From Chytriomyces cf. hyalinus JEL632 (taxonomy: Eukaryota; Chytridiomycota; Chytridiomycetes; Chytridiales; Chytriomycetaceae), in NCBI GenBank assembly GCA_025435555.1, contig JAIWWG010000144.1, positions 1-63,479 on the forward strand: a stretch of 63,479 bases of DNA, read 5' to 3'. The notes under the pieces were generated by a model. The model was not told the origin of the DNA. It did not search any database and worked only from the letters and a program-made list of their open reading frames with translations. The position numbers and the translations under genes are program-made. How positions within the stretch are numbered: the first letter of the stretch is position 1; each line of letters opens with the position of its first letter. This document shows positions 9,733 to 20,400 of this stretch, piece by piece.

Positions 9733-12700
9733 CTAGTTGGGTGATTTGACTTCAAGGTAACTAGGATTCAGAGGGCAATAACTGCTATCACGTTCAAAAA
9801 CACGCGACTGATGAAAGAGACGAGAGTCGTCCAACAGAATATCCACAGCTCCCGTTCCCATCTTGGCGACAGCACCCACAAGGACGCTCTCTGCAACTCC
9901 ACGAATCCCATCCTTTTCACCGTGCACGGCGGCATCCAGCAGAATATCGACAGTCTGCTCAAAGGTGCATTTCATCAGAGGTCCAGCATCTGTACGATTG
10001 ATGCCATGGCGAGTGATACTCATGATCCCACCACGATGAGTCATGACTTCAACCAACAAGACGAGATGGCGGTAATTGATTGCAGAGCCCGCGTCCTCAA
10101 TGACTCCCCGAATTTCGTTCAAGAGGGATTCTCGTGCAATTTCGATGCCAAACACGCTGAGCATCTCATGCGGGTCGTTGCAATAGACACGGGATGCATC
10201 GACATCTTTGACCTTCATGACGCCGCGCAGATTGATACCCTCCGTTTCGATAATGTACTCCTTGGTGACGTTCATGTTGCCAAACACGCCTGTCGTGCGC
10301 TGCGAAACCAAGGCTCGCTCAATGCCCGGGACGCCGTTGACGGTGACGTTCGAAAGCAAGTCGGCCAAGAAGTGATTCCAGAAATGGTGGTTTGAGACCC
10401 ATTCTTGCTCGGAAGCGTCTTTGGCCAGACGCAACTGCAAAACAATTTCGGAGCAATTGTTGTCTGAATAAAGTGTGTGCACACTCGGGCCAAACATTTT
10501 GATTTTCTGAACAATGTCCCGAACGCCCAAATCACGACTGTTGAGCGACTCCCGATCAAGGACAAGTCGAATGACCCAAGGTGCCAGCGCAGTGGGCGAT
10601 ACTCTATCTGGATCCGGGATCTTCGCAAGCACGACCATCCAGCTCTTATCGGCGGTGACAGTGGAGTGCAGGTAGTCAGGGTCGTAATGGATCTCCGAGA
10701 CCTGCGTGACATCTCCCAGTGTGGTATGCTCGAGGCGTGCGCGCAGCGTTTCAGCAGCCACTTTGTTCTGAGCCACGCTCTTGTCAAGATAGACAGTCAT
10801 GCTGGGTGTCTTGAGGTTCTTTGCGGCATTGATGAGCTCTTTGAGTCTTGGGATGCCCGATGCGACTGCTTTGTTTCCAGTTCCTGAGAGATGGAATGTG
10901 TTCAGAGTCATTTGAGTGGCCGGCTCCCCGATTGACTGCGCTGCGATGACGCCGACGGATTCACCCGCACACACCAGGCCACGCTGATATCCAGCCTGGA
11001 TCTACAATACGAGCCAGTCGAACTGCGCCTGGTTCAGTTTATACTCGTTGACCACACGCCTGGTTGCAAGAACGCCGGACAGGAGACATGCAAAGAGGCG
11101 TGCGGGCGGATGAGCCGCATCGACTACGATTGGAGTTGGATGAAGCGTGGTGCGTAAAGACGACGTTTTGGAGAAGACATAACTTGTGGATACAACGCCG
11201 GTACTCGCCCCACCAGAAAACCGTTTCTTTCTGGCACGCAAGACGAACCTGTCCAAATTAAGCGGCAGGGCCCAACGGGCTTCGCGTAGCCTCATAACAT
11301 TGCGCATGTAGAGCTGATCTTGCTGCAAGATGTCCCATTCTTCCAGGCAGTCAGGATTGAAATACCTTGTCCTCAGTTCCGTTTCTGAGAGCAACATGGT
11401 TGGCAGAGTCTGGTACTCAATGGCCGTTCCATCAAAGCCATCTTCACCATAGTAAAACTGGAGAATATCGTTTCGACTGTTGCGGACGGTACCGTCTGAT
11501 TTAACCACCACATCTTCGAGTGCCTTCACGAGTCTTCGCTGAATGTAACCGGTTTCCGCTGTCTTGACTGCAGTATCAATGACACCTTCGCGGCCACCCA
11601 TAGCATGGTAAAAGAATTCGGATGGCGTGAGTCCTTCGATAAAGGAGTGTTGTACGAATCCTCGGGCGGCCGGAGAATGATCAAACTTGCTGAAATGAGG
11701 TAAAGTTCGATTTTTGAATCCCAAGGGGATGCGCCCGCCTTCCACAATCTGCTGACCAACACAAGCAGAAATCTGACAAATGTTCAAAACGGATCCTTTT
11801 GAACCAGCCTCGACCATCTGTCGAATATTATTTCGAGGGTGCGTACCGAGTGCGACTGCCTTGCCAGCCATATCTCGAGCGCGGGACAACAGAGAAACTA
11901 TTTTGGCCTCTTTTGCCTTTGAGTAAGTCTTTGGACCCGTAGTTCGATCCCCCAAGATTGCAGTAACAGAGTCTAACTGAGTTTGAATTAAGCCATGGAC
12001 AGCCTTGACGGTCTTTGGTTGAACCCAGGCATCACCAAGCCCGACACTAAATCCCGTGGACAGCAACCAACGCGTGACAATGCGCGACACATGATCCAAG
12101 AAATCGCGCGCGGCCTCAGGACCGAAATCCATATAAATGACATGAACGAGGCCACCGGATGAAGTCCCGACCGTTTTCTTGGACAAATAACCGGTGAGCA
12201 ATTGGCCGTTGAGGATGAGAACCCGAGTATCGTGGGGCGTCAGATTGTAAAACTCAGCCTCTGCCCATCTTGTTTCTGGTTCTGACAAATCAGCGGTAAG
12301 CTGTTTAAACGTGTCCTCACGGTCCGCATGAGTGAGAGTGACGCCTTTCAGCTCAATTTCGGGAATCGTGAGTGAGACAATCTGCTTGCCGGTCCAAAGC
12401 GGGACAGGTTTCAAGATGACAGGCTGAGGGATTTTTGCCCAAGCATCATGGTCCTCTGGGAAACACATCATTAAGTTGTAGACCTCCTCACGGGTGAGAA
12501 ACGTGTCGCGCTGAGTAAACTGCCGGATACCACAAAGAGAATCCTGAACAAGTCCATTGACGGGCTTGTTGGACTGGGGAGAAATGAGGAGTTTCGATAC
12601 AGTTGCGAGGGTCTTGAGCTCTGCAATTGCAGGGTAACTCTGGGGCATATGCAGGTTCATTTCGTCCCCATCAAAATCAGCATTGTAAGGAGCGCAAACA

Positions 12701-14082
12701 TTCACGTTCAAGCGAAATGTAGAATACGGCATGACACGGGCCGTGTGAGCCATCATGCTAAATTTATGGAGCGAGGGTTGGCGGTTAAACAACACGAGGT
12801 CACCAGTCACCATCTGGCGCTCGACAACATCACCAATTTCGACAGTGGGAGACACGTTGGCAATTCCGAGATCGATGCGTCGCTGCTGAGTACCCCCGGC
12901 CTTTTGTCCAAGGTGGCTTGAGTCTTTGACAACATATCTCGCGCCCGGGTAGATGGTTGTTCCATTGTTGACAAGGATCTGAAGCTGATCAATGTTGTAT
13001 CGAGTGACTCTTTCTGGAAACGTGAGAGTCCGCGCAACGGACAACGGGACTCCGACTTCCTCGATCGAGAGTTCCGGATCACCCGTGATGACAGTACGAG
13101 CCGAAAAGTCGACACGTTTTCCCATAAGGTTACCTCGCAAACGACCATTTTTCCCCTTGAGGCGCGTGGAAAGACTTTTGATCAGGCGACCTCCCTTCTG
13201 TTGGGCGGGAGCAACACCAGATACTTCATTGTCGATGTAACCGGACAAATGAATCTGAAGCTGTTCGCGGTAATCAGCCAGCATTTTAGGATGTTCGTTG
13301 CGTGTGAGAAGGTTGTTGTAACGGATGATGTTGGCTAACATGTGAGTCAGGTCATCCTCCCCGCGGCCACCACTATCGATAGAAACACTGGGTCTTACAC
13401 ACATGGGTGGAACGGGTAAAACTGTTGTGATCATCCATTCGGGGCGCGAGGTGACCGGATTCAACCCAAGAATATTGCACGTCTCGTCTGTGATACGGGC
13501 CAAGAGTTGCAGCGCGTCGGCGGGGGTAATCGGTGTCCTGGCCGCTTTTGCATCAAACTTTTTGGGGTCGTAGTACAAGACCACTCCTTGGCGGCGCACT
13601 GGCATGAGCTGAGTTTCGCAGAATTCGCACACGGTCTTTGATTTTGCAAATTCCCTTGCATACTTGAACTTGTCCCGTACATTTGCAAGAACGCGATACT
13701 TTGGATCGTCTGGATGAATTCGGTAGCGCGCGCATGTTGGACACACACATTCGAGAATCTTTTTGACGGTCCGAATGAATCCAATATTGTACATGGGAGC
13801 GTTGAGGGTGATGTGGCCGAAATGACCCGGACAAGAGTGCATATTTTCCTCACACGTGTAGCAAATTCTTGACGGGTCCATGCAGCCAAGGCGTGGGTCA
13901 TTGAGACTGCCGCGACTGGGATCCAATACAACACCTCCAGTGCTGCGACTGGAATTTAACGAATTGGAGTACTCGGTGGCATCGATGTGAGTGACACTAT
14001 AACGTGTTATTTCGTCTGGCGACAGTATGCCAAACTGAACGCTGCGAAGTTTGCGCAATGGGGCAGTAGAAACTGGCAACAT
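9733..14082 (-). pseudogene. Viral DNA-directed RNA polymerase largest subunit (RPB1-like) with one in-frame TAG
   Basis: The ATG at 14082 opens a frame of 1,449 codons interrupted only by TAG at 11002-11004. The N-terminus has the clamp zinc ribbon (CYTCEENMHSCPGHFGHI) and CPTC/CEFC. The catalytic loop NADFDGDEMNLH is intact. After the stop comes GESVGVIAAQSIGEPATQMT...RLKELI of the bridge and trigger region. The protein ends VKSPN with no CTD heptads, as in NCLDV enzymes, and its length is typical for them. In cellular and viral RPB1 the residue at the stop (WL-x-x-E-I) is normally Glu, so a single GAG to TAG change explains it. The 5' flank is very AT-rich up to the ATG. Either the gene died very recently, the stop is read through, or two subunit halves are made. 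Confidence 0.9.
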
Positions 14083-14167
14083 TTTTTTTCAACAGAAAAT
14101 GTTGGCTGCTTCAAAGAGTATTTTTCATTTGGTTGACGATAAATAAAAATAAAAAATTCAACAAAAA

Positions 14168-14998
14168 TTATTGCAACTTTGCAGCGGGTCTAAATTTCTT
14201 CCTGCTGGCCAGAGACTGTTTTTCGGATTCTGGAACAGATTTCATGTCAGGTGGTAATGGTGGCACCGAAGGTGGCGCAGATTTTCGATTGCTGGGCACA
14301 GGTTGATGCAATAACTTCAGATGGTGTTTCGAGAGTCTGTCCTGCCACCCGTGCTCGGGATCAGGAGTGTCATCCAGTCGACTCAATGAACTGATTCTGG
14401 TTGCCATGCGTTTCTTGTTGTCCAACGCCTCGAGAGAAATCGCACCATAACTAACCGCCGGCACTTCTGGTTCCGGTTCCGGTTCTGGTGCTGACTCTGG
14501 CAGCGGCCGTGGTTGTGGCTGCGCGTGTGGTTGTGGCTGTAGCAGCGGTTGTGACAATCGTTGTAGATGTAGTGGTTGGGGCAGTAGAAGTGGTGGCAGT
14601 TGGTGTGGCATCGGCTGTTGAAACTGTTGTAGACCACCTCGGGTGTAAGGGTGTTGAGTGACGGTTGGTTGAGAAAGCGGCACAGGATGACGCTGAGGTT
14701 GCGGCCGACGATCTTGTACTTGCTTTCCAGCCGACACCACAAGGGCTTTGACACCCTCTCGTATAGTAACGGCGTTTAAAAGTATGACTGCCTTTTTGGG
14801 ATCTTTCAACACGTCACCCACCAGTCTAGACTCTCCTTTGGCCAAGAGAAATGTCATCAACTGAGAGACGTATCCTCGAAGGGCCAGAGTGTCCAGTTTG
14901 CTGAAGCCGAGCGCAATGAGCTCGGTATGAATTTGTTTTGCGACAGATTCTGCGTTCAGAGTTGATTGAAATGCAGCCTTGATTTGTTCCTTTGTCAT
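14168..14998 (-). CDS. Pro/Gln-rich protein of unknown function
   Basis: The ATG at 14998 (MTKEQIKAAFQS) opens 276 codons. Residues 1-95 look folded and helical (TLALRGYVSQLMTFLLAKGE). Residues about 100-175 are a low-complexity Pro/Gln/His/Leu tract coded by CAG/CCA-like triplets, including EPEPEPE. The tail is basic (ASRKKFRPAAKLQ). It sits 85 nt upstream of the RPB1 ATG in the same orientation, as in compact viral genomes. I recognise no family; a virion or late-gene product is only a guess. Confidence 0.55.
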   Translation of the reverse strand: MTKEQIKAAFQSTLNAESVAKQIHTELIALGFSKLDTLALRGYVSQLMTFLLAKGESRLVGDVLKDPKKAVILLNAVTIREGVKALVVSAGKQVQDRRPQPQRHPVPLSQPTVTQHPYTRGGLQQFQQPMPHQLPPLLLPQPLHLQRLSQPLLQPQPHAQPQPRPLPESAPEPEPEPEVPAVSYGAISLEALDNKKRMATRISSLSRLDDTPDPEHGWQDRLSKHHLKLLHQPVPSNRKSAPPSVPPLPPDMKSVPESEKQSLASRKKFRPAAKLQ

Positions 14999-15044
14999 GT
15001 ACACAAGTGCACGGATTTTATTTTCTGCTGCTGAACGAAGGTTG

Positions 15045-15401
15045 TCACTGGGATTTCAGACTCTTTGCGCGACCGAGGCCAGCATAGTACCTTTGAGCAA
15101 ACTGTTGGCCAAGGGGTGTTTCGAGTTGGTCGGGCCGAGGTGGGGTCAGAACCTTGTCTTGATAAACGGTTATGACGGTAAAGCTCTGGGATTGATGGTC
15201 AGGTACACCCACCAGAACGATTCTGTTTCCCGTCACGCGGAACTGACCGGGGTAGGTCCGGCTTGGATACACTTGTTCCGGGTTGCTGAATGTTTCCAAG
15301 AGAACACGCAAAGAAAACTTTTTAGTTCTAGCCTGGTCTTTCGCATGCTGCTTCAAAATGAGGCGATATGTTTTTAGCTCCGACACACACATAGATGACA
15401 T
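15045..15401 (-). CDS. Small conserved-looking protein, unknown function
   Basis: The ATG at 15401 opens 118 codons, ending 46 nt before the next viral gene. The centre reads NPEQVYPSRTYPGQFRVTG, then VGVP...FTVITVYQDKVLTPPRPDQL. An x-N-P-x-x-V-Y...Y-R-V-x-G...V-I-T-V-Y layout is reminiscent of DUF4258-type small proteins, but this is a weak resemblance from memory. No signal peptide or membrane segment is visible. Co-orientation with RPB1 and its neighbours supports a viral gene. Confidence 0.6.
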   Translation of the reverse strand: MSSMCVSELKTYRLILKQHAKDQARTKKFSLRVLLETFSNPEQVYPSRTYPGQFRVTGNRIVLVGVPDHQSQSFTVITVYQDKVLTPPRPDQLETPLGQQFAQRYYAGLGRAKSLKSQ

Positions 15402-15455
15402 TGCAACACAGTCAATTGCACTGCATAAAAAGTTTATTCACATTCACACGCGTGT

Positions 15456-15842
15456 TCAGAGGCAAAAAATTGCAAGAGCTAGAAACGCCGGCACAACAAC
15501 CATGGCGAGAATCAAATACAATACGGACGTACAGGGCGGTTGTTGCACAAGCGTGTAGGCCAGCTTCTTTTCACCGTCATTGAAGCTGCAGCGAAAGCCG
15601 TGGCGATACAACATGCGTTGCTCCACTCGCTTGAGGATGGATGCCTTGTACTCGGAATGAAACACGTTGCGAGTTCGAGTGTCATCGACTGTTTTGAGGA
15701 AGGCGGCGACGGGAATATCGCCAGTCAGGACAAGCTCATTTTGCAACCGGTCGACAAGAAACGCTTCGATGGCATCCACGAGCTCTGTTTGGGCACGGTC
15801 AATAAGCGCGGACAGGTTGTGCTTGGGGTAGAGAGAAACCAT
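15456..15842 (-). CDS. Small C-terminal membrane-anchored viral protein
   Basis: The ATG at 15842 opens 128 codons. The N-terminal 100 residues are soluble and charged (DRAQTELVDAIEAFLVDRLQ). The last 25 residues are hydrophobic (VLYLILAMVVVPAFLALAIF), predicting a tail anchor with the body in the cytosol or virion interior. The gene is 54 nt upstream of its co-oriented neighbour. No family recognised; a virion membrane protein is plausible by context. Confidence 0.6.
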   Translation of the reverse strand: MVSLYPKHNLSALIDRAQTELVDAIEAFLVDRLQNELVLTGDIPVAAFLKTVDDTRTRNVFHSEYKASILKRVEQRMLYRHGFRCSFNDGEKKLAYTLVQQPPCTSVLYLILAMVVVPAFLALAIFCL

Positions 15843-15987
15843 CTTTGCGATGAGCCGTGCAACGACTGTCGCTTTTGCACTTGCTCCATATTTATTTACG
15901 ACAACACTCGCGCTTTGATTGAGCCTTGCATTTTATTAATTTTTTTTTCGACAATTTCTTGAAATTCCGTCGCAATCAGGCGGACAC

Positions 15988-15997
15988 TATAAAAAGG
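15988..15997 (+). promoter_or_regulatory. TATA box
   Basis: TATAAAAAGG lies in the 250-nt divergent region between the tail-anchored protein (minus) and the following plus-strand gene. It is preceded by an AT-rich tract with a run of eight or more T. The plus orientation fits the gene starting downstream. Confidence 0.5.
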
Positions 15998-16206
15998 AGG
16001 GCGCGCCTGCGGCATCAAGGAAATACAAATACAAAAACCAAAACAACAACACAATTGCACAACCCGGAAGAGCCCCCTCAAGCCGCAGTCGAGTGCGAGC
16101 AAGCCCGTACGATAGCCCTGATGCGCCTCGCAGACAGATCAAGCCCGAACCTGATCTTGTTCACGTGCAACCACCTACGCCGGATCATGTTCGGGTGCGG
16201 CCAAGG

Positions 16207-16560
16207 ATGTACATTCCCCCTACGGCCAAACCCCGCACGCACATTGAGCAGCAGCGGGTTGAGGACATTTTGGAGATTCGCACCAGTGAGACGCTGGCTC
16301 GATATGCCACCCTTTCGGATCAAGTCATGTTCGCAGAAGACATTGATTTTCTTACGAGACTGGGCAAGTGGTACATTCGGGTGATTCAAAACAACAGACG
16401 TGCACGGTCCATGTTTGCCGATAAACTTCCCGCCAACGTACGACCTCTCAACCCAGCGGACAACTGCTTCGCACATATGGGTCACATAACAATGGATAGG
16501 CTGCCAGAGAGGTTTCAGGGTCTTTCCACGTTCAACCCAGATGCGATCAAGTGGGAGTGA
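16207..16560 (+). CDS. Small viral protein of unknown function
   Basis: The first in-frame ATG is at 16207 (MYIPPTAKPRTHIEQQRVED), giving 117 residues. The frame is open upstream to about 15985 and reads as a Pro/Arg-rich extension (RRQIKPEPDLVHVQPPTPD), so a spliced or non-ATG start is possible. The body is helical (TLARYATLSDQVMFAEDIDF, LGKWYIRVIQNNRRARSMFA). A TATA box lies 210 nt upstream of the ATG, closer to the beginning of the open frame. No family recognised. It is divergent from the minus-strand RPB1 cluster. Confidence 0.5.
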   Translation: MYIPPTAKPRTHIEQQRVEDILEIRTSETLARYATLSDQVMFAEDIDFLTRLGKWYIRVIQNNRRARSMFADKLPANVRPLNPADNCFAHMGHITMDRLPERFQGLSTFNPDAIKWE

Positions 16561-16991
16561 GTGACACTTGATGGAGTTGGATTTGCTGCGGTGCTCATAC
16601 TCATTTCATTTTATCGTTTGACGGAAAGTGCAGTAATAATATCGTATTATATAATGGTGAAAAAGCCAATTTTTGAATTCTTTAAAATCACAAAAATGTG
16701 CGCATCAGGAAAAAACCTAAACCAAAAACAAACAATGGCACAATCCAGTAGAGCCCAATCATTCTCCTGCTCATTTCATGTGCTGTGGATGGAAATCAGT
16801 GGCATCAAAAAAAAAGGAGGAATTTTTCTTTTCAAGCAGCTTTCGCTCAAAGAGATAGTTCATCATGACGAGAGTCATAAAGTAAATGTACAAGTCAACG
16901 AACTCGCGCGGATTATCAACGATTGCCCATGCGTCATTCATCTTGGTGATCAGAGAGCAACCAAAAAAATATGATGCTGAAACGCGCGGAC
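16561..16991. other. AT-rich spacer
   Basis: This 430-nt stretch between convergent viral genes contains poly-A/T runs and frames without recognisable motifs. I see no gene, and no terminator hairpin of note. Confidence 0.5.
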
Positions 16992-17408
16992 TCACCCGCG
17001 CTTGAGATTGACTTTGATTTTAGGGACAGGGATGACTGGTCGTGACTCAACCAACAACGCTGCCAGTTCCTTTGCGAGGAGATCGTCCAATTTGGTGGAC
17101 AATGTTTCAATGATGTAGTCTTTGTTGATGGGCTTGGTTGACTTCTGCTCATACACCGACACATTCCCGTTGGGTGTCTTGAATGCAGGAATGTCGTTGT
17201 CGATCATGTACTTGCAAATATCAGAGGCCAACTCATTCTTGCGCTCATTGATGATCTTCAAATCACGCTTCACGTTTTTGATCTGCTCAGTCAGGTCAAT
17301 GAATTCACGCAAGTTGTTCTTCAGCGTGTCGCCAGGCGGCGGCGGTGGTGCTGGCGCTGGTGTAAGTACAGGTGCAGGTGCTTCAAGAGCGCTTTGAAAT
17401 TCAGACAT
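16992..17408 (-). CDS. DUF5760-like coiled-coil protein of NCLDVs
   Basis: The ATG at 17408 opens 138 codons. After a Pro/Ala-rich N-terminus (APAPPPPPGD) a coiled coil follows (LREFIDLTEQIKNVKRDLKI, then NERKNELASDICKYMIDND). Next come TPNGNVSVYEQKSTKPINKD and YIIETL. This order, a Leu/Lys-rich coil, then a short 'I-x-x-F-x-T-x-x-G' strand and 'KP-x-N-K-x-Y-I', is the pattern of the DUF5760 family common in giant viruses. Function unknown; chromatin or virion association is only a guess. The ATG is preceded by an A/T tract. Confidence 0.65.
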   Translation of the reverse strand: MSEFQSALEAPAPVLTPAPAPPPPPGDTLKNNLREFIDLTEQIKNVKRDLKIINERKNELASDICKYMIDNDIPAFKTPNGNVSVYEQKSTKPINKDYIIETLSTKLDDLLAKELAALLVESRPVIPVPKIKVNLKRG

Positions 17409-17462
17409 TTTTATTGTAATTATTGTCGAGTAAAAAAAATGCTGACAAACAAATAAACGCGT

Positions 17463-20400
17463 TTACAACGACGATGTGTACACGATCTGACACTGAATGT
17501 AATGGAGCACATGCGCTTGGACGGATTGGAATTTAACCATGACAGACTTGGAAGCGGGGACCGCGAGAGCCAACGTATTTTGAAGGGTCACGTAGTTCAA
17601 CGGGTCAGTCCATCCAGTGCACATCCCAAAGTCAAGATCACAGGGGGTGGAAAAGTCAGCGTCCAGATACGGAAGGCTGACATTGATTTGAGTGTTGCAT
17701 GAATCAGCGAGAGGTGTTACTTGCAGCGTAAACATCAGTACATATTGCTGATATTGGAGTTTTGCAAGGGAACATTTGACAATGCGGGCAACACCTGTAG
17801 CAAGATTGATTTCCGAATCGAGAATAAGACTCGACGCAGGAATAGGAAGTCTCGACCCAGTTGTGAGTGTTCCTTGCACTGTAAGGTTTCCGTTTATGGC
17901 AACGTCCTTCGCAAACGAGGCTCCTCCAGCAACGACCAATGCAGAATTTGGCGACGTGTCAGTGACTAAAAGAGGCTTGAAGACAGACACATTTCCGGCG
18001 GCGATGCGCATATTTTCACCAAGTTGAATGGAACCAGACGGCACTCCCGAAACGATCAGATTCCCATTGACCATTTCAATAGAACCCGCGCCAACACCAA
18101 TGCGCTCAGCAACAACCATCGAGTCACAAACCACATTGTCTGCTGTGATGCTATCACTCACTTCCAATGACGCCGCTATCGAAACCCTCGAGGAGGACTG
18201 TGCCCCAAGCGGTTGAAAAAGTAACATTGAACCAACGGGGTGTGAAATCACATCCCATCCAGAATTGTTAGCCGATTGAAGACTCAAAACAACCGATGCG
18301 CCGGGTTGTGTACTCAAAAGTGTCAGAGCACGCGTTTCTGGACCAGGATTGGATCCATCAGGGCAATCGAGGGCAACACATAACCCCTTTCGAGGTCTCT
18401 GTAAATTAGTAGTCAGAGATGTGGCACCTGCGTCAATAGACAACAAGCCCTGACACCAAACGTCACCGGAAACACCCATTCCACCCGCGAGAATCAGACT
18501 TCCTGTGCTTGGACTGACGGAATTCGTGAGATCAACGCATGTAATTGGTTCACAAACGTCCAATCGACCGGCGATCTGAACAGATTCCATGACCCCCAGA
18601 CCACCATCGACAACTAACACCGCTTCACTAGGACTGGTTGCAGGCGTGAGGTTCTGGATGTGCACAAGGCCAGCACTAACGATATTTCCACCGATACCTA
18701 AACCACCTGATAAAACGAGACTTCCGGTGCTTGGGCTTACTGATTCAGATGCACTGGTCAAGCGGGTATCTCCACTTGGCCCAACCTGAAACATTGGACC
18801 GTTTGCCCAAGTTCCCAGAACCCAATCGACGTTATCCACGCCGATGTACCAAGCAGGATTCAAAGCCGATTCATCCGAGCAGAAAAGAACTTTTCCATCC
18901 CGAGCGACAGAGAGACTAGCGCCATTTACCAAAGCGAATCTCGTGTCAACCGATATGCCAGTGGACTCAAGAACTAAACTCGGATAAGAAGTCAATCTCG
19001 AGCCATTGTATACGACTGTCTGGTGCAGACTGAAATCCACCCCACCGGTACCCGCCGTTGATAACGGCGAGCGGGGCACCCACCCAGTTCGAATTATCGA
19101 TCGTGTCTGTGAAGGCCACTTGACCCACCCCAAGCATATGTAGTACTGCCTCAGCGGACAGCGTGGTAAACCCTGTGCCGTTTGCAATGACAAATGTGTT
19201 CAATGTTGGAACCACGCTGGAGAGACTGTCAAGGTTTGGACTCCAAGCCTGGACACTGGATCCGATACCGAGCCCCAAGTGCGCTCTCAGTCGCTGACCA
19301 GATTCCAAGACAAGTGAACTGGAACCGTCACTCGATCCAATTGCAACCGTGCCACTTGGGAACGGACCCAACGAAGTAAAAGCGTCGGTTCCGTTGGCAA
19401 GAACAACACCATAAGGTAAACTTGACGCACCCGTTCCACCACAGGATGTGTCCAAAGGATTCGCAAAGTGGACCGCACCAGACACTCGCAGGGATCCTTG
19501 CACATCAAGTGTACTTTGGATGGTGTTGGAAGATGAATGACCAATTCCGATCGCACCGCGTTGACTGACAATCACTGCCGCAGTATCAAGCAAATCTTTT
19601 GATGGGGTCGGTTGCTCTCCAGTAAAAATAGTCAAATCGGCCATAGGAGTTGAGGAATACCGCAAACAGGCACCGTTTGTACGATCTGGAAAGTACACTT
19701 GACTCCCTGAGAACGCCGCGTTCGGAACACTTATTGCCGATGTTAATGTTCTCACGACGGTTGTGCCAATCTGCTGTACTTTGACACTCATTTGCGTGCC
19801 ACCAGCAACAATTTGCTGATCCGCTGTGATGAGGACAAACGTCCAAAGTGCAACCAGTCCATTAAACATGGGGGCCCAGTTGGAACCGAGATCAATGCTG
19901 AGAAAGACTTGCCCTCCATTTACCGCAGCGGCTATGACATTCCCCGACACGACGACTGAGACCCATTCGCGAGATGCTGTGTCGCCAAACGATTCCGACC
20001 AAGTAATTCCGGAATCTGGAGACACGAATATGGAACCTGGCGATTGGTAAGCGACTAAAGTGGACCCATCGACTGCAATTGCAGTAATTCGCTTGGCGCG
20101 GGTGTTCATAGAAGGGCCAAACGAAAGGCCCATGTTTTGCGACATTCTTGGACCCACGAGAGGGTCAAACAACCAAAGTTCACTGGGAGTGACACGCAAG
20201 GCCGGAGTCCAAGAACCAGCCACGAGTGTAAAGGTTGCCCCGCGATCCTGGGAAACATACACTTGGCTCGTGTTGGAAACAAACCCAGCGATACGGGTAC
20301 CAGTGACATCACTTGTCACAGCACTCCATGTGAATGAGCCGCCGCCCAAAGTGCGTGTTAAACGAGACCATTTCGTCCGGTTGGAATTCAATGCATACAG

